From assembly GCF_043641665.1 (NCBI RefSeq), contig NC_092180.1, positions 13,323,891 through 13,387,890 of the forward strand: a stretch of 64,000 bases of DNA. Reading direction: 5' to 3'. The translations under genes were made by a program, and so were the position numbers. This DNA comes from Enoplosus armatus (lineage: Eukaryota; Chordata; Actinopteri; Centrarchiformes; Enoplosidae). This document shows positions 50,669-62,810 of this stretch, piece after piece; position 1 is the first letter of the stretch; each line of letters opens with the position of its first letter. The notes under the pieces were generated by a model. That model saw only the letters and a program-made list of their open reading frames with translations, was not told where the DNA came from and did no database searches.

Positions 50669-52114
50669 ATTGTTGCAAACTCTATCCTATACAAAGAAAA
50701 TGATTCATCACAATGACTAGTTCTTGAGCCTGGGATGTCTATAATATCCAAAACTTTAAAATGTTCAAGTGGTAATGTAGAGGTTTCTTCTTTTAACCTT
50801 TTTTAACTTTCTTTTAACCATGCTAAAATAGTTGTGGCACATGAAACAAGAACGTCTGCTGTGACAGTGGATCTAGAAAGAATTCAATAACAGAAATAAT
50901 TAAAAATAAATAAATAAATAACCTCTCATACCACAATGTTGCGCACATCAACAATATCTGTTGATTAAGTCAAAACATCTCTCAGCATATGGCTTATGCA
51001 GAGGTCTTTCCATCAGGATACCACTCAGGAGTCTACTCACAACTCAGCCCTTCTGTTCCTACTGAGACCTCACATGACAACACATTCCAGCATTGTTTAC
51101 CACATTGTTTATCCCAACCTTCTCTTAAAATAAAAACCTAAATAAAAAATATCTGTCTTGCCATGACCACTAAACTTGTGAATGTTCTCTCAGAAGTTTA
51201 AAAAGTGTTAAATGTTTTCTGGAGAACATCAAGATGCTAATGAGTCATAAAACAAAATCAATATGGAAGATTAACTAAAGGGCTTTTAAACACCCTCTGC
51301 CATACTCTGTCCTCTTATTCTCTCCAGCCAGCCTTGCCAGACGAGTGCCACTCTATTTAACCCAGAATTTGACATTTAGATGTAAAAGACAGGGAGGAAA
51401 GCAGGTCCAAACAAAAGGGACAATTTTAAACAGGTCTTTGTCTTTGTCAGAGGAGAAGAAAGGGATTAGCTCTGAGATGCTACTTTGAAGCCCTGAAAAT
51501 GTGTGATGAAAAATTTAAGCTACAAGCGAGCAGGATGGAAAGGGTCTGAGGGGGGTTAAGCACAACTATTCATTTGACTCTGCATACATTAGGGTCTGTA
51601 ATTCAAAGGTTGGGCTGTGTGTTTCTGTAATTCTGGCTTTAATAAATATTTTTGCTTTGATATACTGATTGTCCTGTGGCAGGCTGCATGATGCTAGAAG
51701 GGAGGGCTGGAGAGAACGAGCAGCCTCCTGGCTCTAATGAGAAGGTCATAGCTCTCTAATCATCATAGGCAGCTCAGTAACATCCTTCAAAAGACCCCAG
51801 GAAAACCTCACACAATACTCTGAGACTGCTATCTTCAGTCACATATGTAAGCAAACATGGACATCGACAAACAAAATTACTTATTAAAAAACATATAAAC
51901 CATTATCTATACATCCACATTTACTGTTCACATCTCAGTTCTCACAGAAACACACAAATCTCCACACACACAACCATGTAAACGTTGCGTCATTTCACAC
52001 CCACAATTCAAAACGACTACCAACAACTAACAACCTATTAATGTTTTCGGGATTTGTCTACATGAGTGACGTATGCATGTAGAAAAAAAGTCCTGACTTC
52101 TCAATAATGAATAG

Positions 52115-52115
<1 letters not shown>

Positions 52116-52147
<32 letters not shown>
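52116..52147. repeat. (TA)16 microsatellite
   Basis: 32 bases of uninterrupted TA dinucleotide. It is self-complementary and prone to cruciform extrusion. Confidence 0.95.
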
Positions 52148-52150
<3 letters not shown>

Positions 52151-53879
52151 GACATTTTTCAACTCTAAGCTCAAATTTATAGGGTAGGAAAAAAAGATTG
52201 GGCCTTTAATAAAGTACAAAATATATACATGCATACACATAGATGAAAATGTAGGTTTCATATATTTTTTTCTGTTTTTATTTTAATGTAATAATGTAAA
52301 GTTAAGCAGCACAATTTTCAACCATTTGGTCTTTGAAGATGACTCACGTAAGTCCTTTTCATGACACCCTCGCCAGTTTAATACAACAGTAGCTGGTTGA
52401 CTAGTGCTTTGGTTATCCGAACAAATGTGATCTCAATTCAAGGTCGCATTAGATGAAGTTGGAGGATTGTATGAAAAAAAGAAACATTTTCTAGCCCTTT
52501 GGATGCTAATGCATTGAAATCAGTAAAAATATGGATTATTTTCAATGAGTTACTCTCTGTCCAAATAACTGGAAGAAACATAATTGTCTCACTCTCCAAA
52601 AGTATTTCTGACAAGTTATAACATCCATAATTGCACCTTTAGAGGGAACAGGACAAAGATATTCTGTGGAAAAATTACTATCACTAAATATGATTAATCA
52701 TCATATTTGAGCTGAGACAGACATGAAAAAAAAAACATGCTGCTGATTAAAACTATTAAAAACTATACAGTAAAGGTTTAGGGCCCAAAGGCCTGAAAAA
52801 TAGTTTGTATATAAACTGAATATGAAGGCATTATGTATATTATGTACAGCATGTCTTGCTTTCATATTATTACGTAATGATAAGTAAAGACAAACGGTAA
52901 ACTTAATCAATATCTGTTATATCTTCTTTATTTTTTAAATATAAGGCTTTGTACCGCCTTGAGCATTTGTGTGACAGTTGAAAGATACTAATTATCACTC
53001 ATAAATGAAGTGCATGAAAAATAGAATGCAAGATTGATTATTAATGACATGTTTGACACTTTAAACAAAAAAACCTACTTAATGTGCTCGGAGCTGAAAA
53101 GAAAAAGGAAAATTATGCTGCTGTTTTGACTCATTTGTCAGAAAGATGAGTGTTCACAGGGTCCATCATGCAAAAATATAATAAATGAAAAAAGAAGCAG
53201 AAAATGAATCGCACATGGATTGGTTCTCAACTATCCAGTGGCTCCCCAGTAAATTGCCTGTGAATTAATCTAATTAAGAATCCCACAGTATGACTCAGTG
53301 TGCCGTCACTGAAGATAACACATCTTCCTTAGTTTGTAGCAGTGTCAAGTCTTGAGAAATAAGATTTGTAAGACGTTTGGAAATGTTCAAAGACAGAGGC
53401 AATGAGAGAAAAAGATAGTAAACAAGTTAAATGAAGAACAGATTATCAGTAAATTTTAGGGAAAACTGTATTTGAGAATAATAGCATTTAGGTAGCCATT
53501 GGCGATCATAGTAAGTCCCTTCAAGTATAAACTGAAATACTTTCATTGGTGGGTTTGGGAAGTAATATCAATCTACGGCCATGTCTGAGGATTTTACCAA
53601 ACTCAAAACACAACCTTATATCTTTACGGACAGCAAGAGAGCTTCCATTTGACATGTTTTGGATTACACAAGAGGCTATTTTCAATTTTCTTGCCATTTC
53701 AAAATAAAAACTTACAACCCGTGGCTCAGAAGTACAATAATAATGTAAGACATCATCAATTTTCCACTCTACTTCAGTTTGCTTTAACAAGTCCTTATGG
53801 AGAGCACAGTACAGTTGGGAGATAAAAAGCTTCTTTTCTTCCCCTGCTTCTGCCTCACTTCTCCTCCTGCCTTATCAAT

Positions 53880-54110
53880 CGACCGCCCATCCTGTGTGCT
53901 TGCGACCTCTAATGGATTTCACATGACAACAGGCCTGGTCCAGACAAGAGCAGAGGCCCTCTCTAACTTGACAACCATTAGCCTGCGAGAGGGGAGGAGG
54001 GGGGAGAGGGTCTCTTGGTGTCCTGTAACTGATGTGTCGTGCACTGAGCCATCTCCCCCGGGTCAGGCACGGATGTATCCACTCTGACAAGCGTCTCGCT
54101 CCTTTCTCTG
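53880..54110. promoter_or_regulatory. Candidate conserved non-coding element (GC-richer)
   Basis: It contains GACCTCTAATGGATTTCACA and AACAACCATTAGCC-like homeodomain cores, plus a purine-rich GAGAGGGGAGGAGGGGGGAG stretch. ORFs on both strands overlap here (96 codons on +, 71 on -), so a coding exon cannot be excluded, but neither reads as a known protein. Confidence 0.22.
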
Positions 54111-54879
54111 TGTCCCGACGAGCCTATTATCATGAGGTCCTGTGAATGTTGTGCATTCTGGGAAGTGGCACATAAAAGAATGATCAGGCAAAGCTTTCAG
54201 ACAGAAGTCGTTCGCACAGGCAGGCTCTTTGTTGAACAAAATGGGAATGCAGCAACGAGAGGTGCACCTGTTGAGCGTCCTTGTGGAGACACAAGCACTC
54301 ACACTTGGCATTATGTGCCTTATTATTTATATGGGGCTGTCAGCTAATAATGCATGGGTCTCTCACTGGAGCACTTTCTGCCATCTTTGAAAGAAGAGGC
54401 ACCCATGGTTTCTGAGACATCAGGGGTCTTCTCACCAGGGTGTTGTCTGAAGAAGTCATTCCCACTTATACTGATATAATGCATCTGTGCTGCTGTGAGC
54501 GGACAGCAGTCTTCTTTACCTCCGTTCACTGATTTACTCTCTGTCTCCTCCTCTATTCTGCTTAGTGCATCAGCCCATATGTTACTGTTGAGCTGATGAT
54601 TTTAGGATCTGGGTAATGACACAGGTACTGTCTGAGTAAAACCATTTCTCTCACAGCTCACTTAACTCAAAAGAAAATTGAAAATAAGCTTCAAGATTTA
54701 AGATCAGGCGTTCTCCTTATAAGCACTGGTAAGCAACTGCATCACGTATGACAGCAACAACACAAGCTAATCTTATCCTAACTTTGCTAAAATACAGAAG
54801 AACAAAGTCGTATGTCCCAGTGCTTCAGTATGCCCATGGCTAATAGCTGTAAGCACTGAGATTGGCCTGAAAGGTTTAA

Positions 54880-55050
54880 GGGCATTGTTCGCTTATCATG
54901 TGATAGGGAATTTTTTTATGCAAGAGCGAGCCCTGATTAGAGGGTGAGTTTTAATGACAACTAATTAGCCAACCTCTTTAGCCTTGGCGTAATGATCAAA
55001 CGAGCTGTCATCGGGTACCTGATACAATGATCCTCTCACTCTTGATATGA
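54880..55050. promoter_or_regulatory. Candidate conserved non-coding element
   Basis: GAGCCCTGATTAGAGGGTGA, GACAACTAATTAGCCAACC, GGCGTAATGATCAAACGAG and CATCGGGTACCTGAT lie close together with few low-complexity runs. TAATTA, GATTA and TAATGATCAAA cores suggest homeodomain and TCF-type sites. Inference from texture only. Confidence 0.28.
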
Positions 55051-57241
55051 TATTTTATTCCTCTGCAATTATGCAGCCCCCACTGCACCACGTGTTTATT
55101 GCCTCAAGCACACATGTCAAATTAAAGAGCAGCTTATGCACCTGATATTCAATTATTGCCTGCTGCACCACCATGCACAATGGGAAAATGTCAAAGCCAG
55201 CAATCTGCAGTACTTCAAGCAGCAATCGGTACGCTGCGATCACCGAGCACTCATGCATATACACAGACACACAGATAGGAATTTGAATATTGAATATGAA
55301 TGGGAACATTTTCCAGCTTGTCTATGCTCAGTTGGCTTTTTTATGCTTCCCTTTGTCACTGTAAAGGGAATTTGGCATATGACAGTATTGCTTGCCAGGA
55401 GGAAGAACTTAAAGCTAATGTTTGCTTACAATATGAAAAAAAACCCACAACAAAACATCTTAAAATATATTGTAAAAACAGCTGATTAATTATTATGAGA
55501 TTTAGCTCAGTAAATGCATTCATTTCACACAGACTTTTAGCCCGCTTTCAGAATATGTTTTCAACATAAAGGTTCATAAAGCAACAAGAATACAATTATC
55601 CATATCAGGGAAATTAGATGCTGTAGACATTCTTGAAGGACTAAAATGGCTTAAAATGATCCAACATCCAGGGGTTCTTGATATATTTGTGCTAAAGTAG
55701 CTGAGATGTACAGGAGCACTTCATTTATCTATATAAGTTGAATTGAGAGCAAAGACATGAACATATTTTGAAGAGAGACTCCATGTGTTTATAATGAATG
55801 CCGTTGTGGAAAAAAAGAAATCCAGCTATAACGACTGCATTTCTATGGATAATTCAATTATTTCACAAACCATGAAAGTTTAATTATTCTTGAACTAGTC
55901 TTTGAGATAATTTCTAGGTCTTTGTCTTCTCTGCAGTCCCTTGACAAATTTATAGCTGTGCAAAATGTGATTCTGATTATTCTTCTGCAGCTAACCCAGT
56001 GTTTACCCCATCTTTTACGAACTGAAATAGCTCCTTTTTAATTGACTTATTCTTCCCATTTATTCAAACACGATGCTGTGGTCATGCTCTAAGTGTTTAA
56101 TTCTTTCCGTTTCCTTCCTCTAAAGAGCCAAGTGCTGTTCTATTGATGTTAAAATGTGTTGGTCTCCTAATTACACACTTCTTGAAGACAGATTGTCATC
56201 TTGGCAGTGTTTCACTTCATACTTTCTGGATTATTTCATTTTTTTGTCTGTGCTTTGTGCGCATCCAGCATTATCTTGTGTGTCTCAGAATCTGCAGTGA
56301 ATGATCCAGTCGCACTGTTAGAAAACAAGAGGGAAATGGATAGGCAGTATACACAATATTTCTGGGAAACTTTGACTTCAAAATCAACTACACTTTTGTC
56401 CATTTTACATTTGCTTACTTAGCTATTAAAATAGTACATAAAGTGAGCACTATAATTTCATAATCTAATTTAGCTTCCCAATGACTGTCATTGACATATG
56501 TTGAATATGTGGAAGGCAAAGCAGGATTTGACTGTTTTATGGAACCTGTTGTTTATGAATTCAGTTGATTCAAATATTAATTGCTCCTGCTCTGATGAAT
56601 TAGGGAGGTGACATCGATGGATTGATTGACTTAAACACCACCTCATGTGTTCATGTCATGTGTAATAAATCAGAGACCAACACTGAAAAATGAAATGGGT
56701 CCATGTTCAGGTCCTGCCTTGTGAAGTTTCTGATTTACTGTATCAGGAACTGCAATTTCCTTTCTATTCACTGCTGGCTACAGTTGAGGGAGGGTGTGGA
56801 CGAAGAGAACAGCAGAAAGAAACCTTTGATTTGGTGAAAAAAAAAATCAAAGTGTGCATTTCTAAACACCTACAGCACTGAGGCTGTAGATAGCCAGGTT
56901 CTGTGACAGTTGCCGTCTGCTGCACTATAGTGACATGTACATTGAGGGTCTGAGTGGTTGTATGACAGACTAGCACAACCCTGCAGTTGGAGGCATCACT
57001 TAACACAAGAGTACACACCACCCTGACTGGGAGCCCGCTGGCTGCTCTTCCTGGTCCCTGGTGGACGGTGTGTTAACTTACCACCTGCTCTGCTGTATGG
57101 TTAGTGACAAATGTTGATAGATGTTACAAGTTTAAAGAGATAATTGATTGTTTAGGCCAGGGATTCCCCATATGTAGGCTTCATTTACCAACGGCCTGTT
57201 TTCATTTGCCAATTTGCCATCATTTATTGTGGCATTTACTG

Positions 57242-57285
57242 GTGTGTGTGTGTGTGTGTGTGTGTGTCTGTGTCTGTGTCTGTGT
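57242..57285 (+). repeat. (GT)13 microsatellite with (TCTGTG)3 extension
   Basis: 26 bases of GT dinucleotide pass into three TCTGTG-type hexamer units, a common product of point mutation and expansion at a GT array. Confidence 0.95.
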
Positions 57286-60200
57286 TCTTGAAAGTGTGCA
57301 TTCATGACAGACTTGCTTCACAGATCTGTACAAGAAGCGTAAGAAAGGCCTGTGTCTTCAACCTTAAGGCAAATATAAATAATTTTCATGTTCACCAGTC
57401 TCAACTAATCAGAAATTCAAGTCTTATTGTCATGAGCATTAAAATAAAGTATTATATGTTGTACGCATATGTATGTGTATACAGATACTCAAAGAAACAT
57501 TTTGAGAAATAGCCCTGAGCTTTTGTTCAATCAGAGTAAAAAACGTGAGCCATTATCGTTTCATTGAAAACTTTAGACCATGAAGAGATGACTGTGCTGT
57601 TTGTGGAATCCTCTTACACTCTGCAATACAGTAATTACTCTTTTACAAACATGCTGTGTGTATATAAAAGCTTTAACAGGGAGGAACCATGTGGTCGGCC
57701 CAAAGCCCCTCTATAGGAGAGCAGTGTTGCAGTGAGCACCTGTTCAGTAGATGCAGGGAAGGAATGTAGACTGGGGGAGTTTCTTTCAGGGTGCCCCAGA
57801 TGCCAGTATAACACAGATGTTGTAGTGTTGCTCCAAAACCACAATCACAACATATGGTAATTGCTGCAGAATTATTTTCTGGCCAGCTCTCTAACCAGGG
57901 GCTGATAAAATGGAGAAGTCAGCTACCGATGCTCTGCGGAATGAACACCTGCCAAATCTAACTACATGAAATGTCAGTCCTGTGAATGAAGGGCCACCAG
58001 GTAAAGCCATTAGGGCTCGTGATGGCCACAGCAATCTGAGAGGCCATGGGTGAACGAATCCACAGATGTTTCTCTCAACATTCTTCACAAAGTTGATTGT
58101 TTGTGATCCTTCGCGTGCTTGACCAGAACATCCCCCTGAGCCTGTAGGTGCGGTGGGAATTTTTTAATACACTGATATGCAAGATAACAAATTTGCATGT
58201 GAGATACTTACTCTACATGTCTCTACAGGAAAAGTCGTTCTCTCTGATGAAATGAAATGAGTTTTAATTTTATCTATATCAAATTAAATCATTTGTACTG
58301 TGTGAGATTCTTAATTATACAAAATATTACTGTGGTATAATTTCCACTTAGGTTCCATTCAACCCTCACACTTACATTCACTATAAGAGTATGGACCCTG
58401 CGGATATGATGCTCTTGGTCCAGCCTTTGCATCGACAAGAGTTTTCATTAAATAGGTGTGCTAATTTGTAGTTTTGTCAACACAGCTGACTAATGATATG
58501 GTAACATAAAAATCCACATGGCGCTGTGCTTCCATTCTATTGCAGGATAGAGGCAGCTTATCTAAAAGGTAAGATTTACTCAGGGATTTTTTCCCTCTTG
58601 ACCTCTAAGTGAAATCTTTCAGGTGGGAGTCTTAATGTAAAGTATATATAGCTACTTTATGCCCAGTGGAAGCAGGTTGAGTGTATGAGGTTTTGCTCCC
58701 TCAGCTCCTTGGTATCTTAACATTTTTGTGTCTGCCTTGTAGACCAAACTGCTCCAGCTTTAATATGAGCAGAATCTGGAAAATTGTATAAAACCTCATT
58801 GAGGCCCACTGAAATGCAAGAGAATGAGCTGCAAAATGATGAAAAAAGTATGCCCTAACTAAAAGGCATGTACCATAACTGTAGATCAGATGCTGCAAAA
58901 AGCAGGCATACATAACTAAGTATAATTATTTTTGTATGATTATAAGAATATATATTTAAAAACATTAAAAATAAAGAATATAAATCATTTCCTCATATGT
59001 TTCTTAATCTTTATGATGGTGCCAATAAATCTGGACAAGATCGTACTCACCAGTTATCTAACCAAAATTCTTATCTGCAATACACTGGTTGAAGCTGAAT
59101 TTGTAAACCAAGTGTTGCCATCATAGAAATGTTCTTTCTAGACATGCCAATGCCTATATTCCCTATGCTCTCTCATCGCAAACAAAATGTTGCCTCCCTG
59201 TCAAATTGACTCATTTTCCAGTGTTGTTGAGGCACATCTAAAACATAGTTAGGGTTTTGTGAAGCATTCAGCAATATCCAGGAGCAGCATTTTATCTCAC
59301 TCCAAGGCGTGACTTACCAGTCACCCGGATATTCAATCACTGAGCTTTCTTAATTGTAAATGTTCAAATGTGGTTGTTTTGCTCTGGCTATTAGCTTTGC
59401 AGAGTGTGTGGAATGCGTTTCTGTTTCAGCACAGTTGAATTCAGCCATTATTCATCCATAGCCCAGAACCAGCCGACGGGTTTGGTTAGAAAATGAGCCC
59501 TGTTCTCTGTTTTTCAAGTGAGTGTTTTTAGTCTAGGGTAAACACACATGCACACGTGCTTTTATACACACATGCACTCCCACATACCTACATACACTCC
59601 CACACACACAGACGCTACAAAGTGCAGAGCCATCTGAGGAACAAATTAGAAATCAGACTTGTCCTCTTCTGAGTTTTTGGCTCCACCATCTGGTCTTCAC
59701 TGACACAGTCTCAGCCCAACACTTGCACTAGTCATGAAAAATATTACAACTTATACATTTCATAAAACTCAAACAAATAACAAATTCTGCATATACACAC
59801 TGTACCACACTACCGGACTGCTAATTGAAACTAAATATTTAGCTAATTCGGCTTTCATTTCAATGATTAATAAACTGTTAAATGACTAAAATCTGGCCTT
59901 GTAACATCCAAAACAACATCCTTCTTTTGAGACCTTAGCTGTAATAACCTGAATGACTACTGATCACAGAAAGAAAAAAATGCCATTACAATTTTAATTG
60001 CTAAGTTAAATTTTTTTTTTTCAGGGATATTGTTTAGACCAGCATCTAATGAGTCTGGCATAAATAAGAGCATGATGTTTGTTTTTATTTTGCAATGAGG
60101 AGGAGAAAAGGTGCAGAGCCGTGGCTTTGCATGGTTGTCTTCAGAAGACTAAGTTTATTGATTGGTGGAAATGAGATTGGTGAGGAGAGGTTTTTTTGCT

Positions 60201-60909
60201 CCACAGGGGGTAGACTGGTAAAGGAAGGAGGGTGTCTCACTTAAAAAGATCTCATGTTATGGCAGCCTTTATTAAGACTCTTCATTTGCTTTTGAAGACA
60301 GGCTGGGGGGATCAGTCCTGGCAGGTTACAAACGTGTGGTGTCTCCATTGCTTATTCTCCTACTGACAACACCCTTTGAAAAAATCAGTTTTTCTGGCTG
60401 TGTGTGTGTGTGTGATTTACAGGTAGGTGTCTATGTGTGTTTTTGTTTGTGAAACCGCCTCCTGTAGAGTCAATTTCAGCAATTAACGCTGCAACTCTTA
60501 TCTGTAAGCCACCACTCTATATAAAGACATCAATCCATTATTGGGGATAAAGATATTCAAAAGGAAAATACACCAATTATGCTTTTTCTTTGTGTTGTTC
60601 TAGCTTATTAATGTATCAACTGAAAAAATACCTATTGCTACTTAAATATTTTGAATGTTTTCCAATAGAGATCCAAGGTAGAATTCCTTTTTCACACAAA
60701 GCAGGGTGAAAAATTTAATTGAGTACTTAACAGGAGGCCAGATGTGAAATTTAACTGTTATATGAAATATATAAATGTGATTTTCAAAAACATGTTTCAA
60801 GTAAAATTCAGCAAATGTCGTTGGTTTATTCACAGAGAATACCCCACTGAGACTTTTCAGAAAACAGTCTAAAATTAAAAAGCTGGTTTGATGGCTCTGT
60901 TATTGGCCT

Positions 60910-61080
60910 TCCATCCACACTAACAGCATTTTAGACCACAACGCCAATGTAGATACATTTGAAAATGCCAGTCCTGCATCGTAGTGTGGGCCAAGCCCCA
61001 AGGAACAGCATCGGGCTATGAGGCGATTTTGGCATCATGGCCACAGTCAGAACTGGTCACATGATGCCCACTGGCCCAAA
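60910..61080. repeat. Possible dispersed teleost repeat fragment
   Basis: CCATCCACACTAACAGCATTT, GAAAATGCCAG and GTAGTGTGGGCC, then GAGGCGATTTTGGCATCATG and GGTCACATGATGCCCA resemble pieces of a fish repeat containing 'CCACAC...AACGC...TTTGAAAA...GTGTGG'. No terminal structure is clear. Confidence 0.3.
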
Positions 61081-62786
61081 AATAAATGTTCCTGTGCATA
61101 AACATTACAAAAGAAATGGCTGTGAAAACATGAATACATTTTTGTGAGCATCATAAACACACCGTTGTGACTCTGTCATCAAATTTAGAACCATTAAGTC
61201 CAATAAAAATGAAGCCATATCACTAATTATCAAATGCAATTTGCATTCAAAACAACGTATGGGTGGATTTCAAATTAAAATGCAAATTAGAAAAAAATAA
61301 TTTCTCTGTTGATCTCAATTTTTCCAGTTTTGACCCATTATGATCACAAGGGTAAAGTCATTATACACAGTTTGATCTTATTGACCTTGTTTAATATCAC
61401 ATCCTATTTCTATGACTATATGTATATGTATATTTCACATGTTTGTGCTGAACACCAGATATTGTTACTCAAACATCCTGCAATCCTTTTAGGACACTGC
61501 AGAATAGAGCTGGACTGCACGTGGATCTGTGCATGAGACATGTCTGACAAAGCGTGAAAATAGACATTGACTTAAAGGTGGGTTTATCTCGTAGCCCTCC
61601 TACCCCGCTTACCACCTCCACTAATGATGGAGGGGGTAAGGGTATTTGCTCTTCTGAAAGTCCAGCTTGTTTGTTTTGAGGAGCATTCAAGCACTTCTTC
61701 CACAACATATTCTTCCTCTCCCTGCTGCTGTTACCGCTGCTGAGAACTGGCAGAGTGGGTTGCCTTCCATTAGGGCAGCATTGGGGAACTAACCATGCAG
61801 AAAGCAGCAGGCTTAAGGAAAACTTGTTTCTCTTTTAAATGGATAGGCAGTAAACACTCTCCCTAGTGATTGCTTTCCCCCTGACAAAAATGATATTTGA
61901 TGCCTATACCAACTGACTAGGCCCAGATGAAGCCGTCAATAGCTGAGTCTCTGCCACAGTCAGGGTTTAGTTTGTTTCATTGGTAAAGATAAATGCATGT
62001 GTCGAAATTTTTATACTTTTATAGTTCAACTGACCTCGACCCCTTTAAAACAAATAGAAATAAACCTTTCATATGACCTATTTGATTTAGCTTCTTTTTT
62101 TTTTTTTTACATCCTGTATGTGGCTGGCGCAAATCCACATAATTTTTCAGAAAGAGTTCACAGGATGGCCAGGGAGCTTTTTTTTTCAGGATGTTGAGGG
62201 AAGCAGGACACTTGTTTTTTTCTTCAGTATGCCCCTTAAGGGTGGTTGAGTTCATGAAATTCACCATCCTGGTGGTGAGCGACATGGTGGAAGGAGACTG
62301 CAAATGCACTTTAGCTACCTGGTAAGAAAATTAGTCTCCATGCTCTATTTTGAAAATTGTCATAATGTAGTTTGGCTTTTCTGACACAATTCTGGATGAC
62401 AGGACTGCAGAGGCTTTCCTTAAATATGCAGATTAAATCAAGTAGGCCACTTAATGCAAACAACTTCAACACAAAAACAAGCCATGGTGCATGATACAGC
62501 TATACACAGTACAATGTAGACCTTGTTTGCCAAGCACTTGTTAAGGTGTGTTCAAACTAATAAAGAAACTAGTTTTAGAGGCGATGCAAAAAGTCAACGG
62601 AAAGGCTGGAATTCAACATGTTTTAACTTGAGCATCTCAAAGCTGTATCATACCACCTGAATGAATGTACATGGACAAGAGGAAAAATGAAAGAGTTTGG
62701 AGAAAAGCAACAGAGAGAACTGGAGAGTTTTGAGATCAGTCTGAGTGAGCCTGAGCAGTCACTGAAACACACAGAGTCAGCGTGTG

Positions 62787-62810
62787 ATGTTAGCTAACTG
62801 TAGCTAACAT
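62787..62810. repeat. Perfect 10-bp inverted repeat with 4-base loop
   Basis: ATGTTAGCTA, loop ACTG, TAGCTAACAT. 'GTTAGCTA' motifs recur near ends of small fish DNA elements, but no further element structure is visible here. Confidence 0.75.

Larger units (their letters stand above)
50669..57241. other. Long unique-looking non-coding stretch
   Basis: 6.6 kb without a supported gene. A minus-strand ORF at 53521-53790 (89 codons) reads more protein-like than most but shows no domain I recognise. The ORF at 55136-55489 (117 codons) is unrecognised. (AAAT)n lies at 50905-50921 and (AT)n at 52116-52147. Conserved-element-like patches at 53.88-54.10 kb and 54.88-55.05 kb are noted separately. Confidence 0.5.

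Noticed and set aside
55136..55489. 117-codon plus-strand ORF
   Set aside because: No domain, two overlapping frames of similar quality, and AT-rich terminal part; probably chance.
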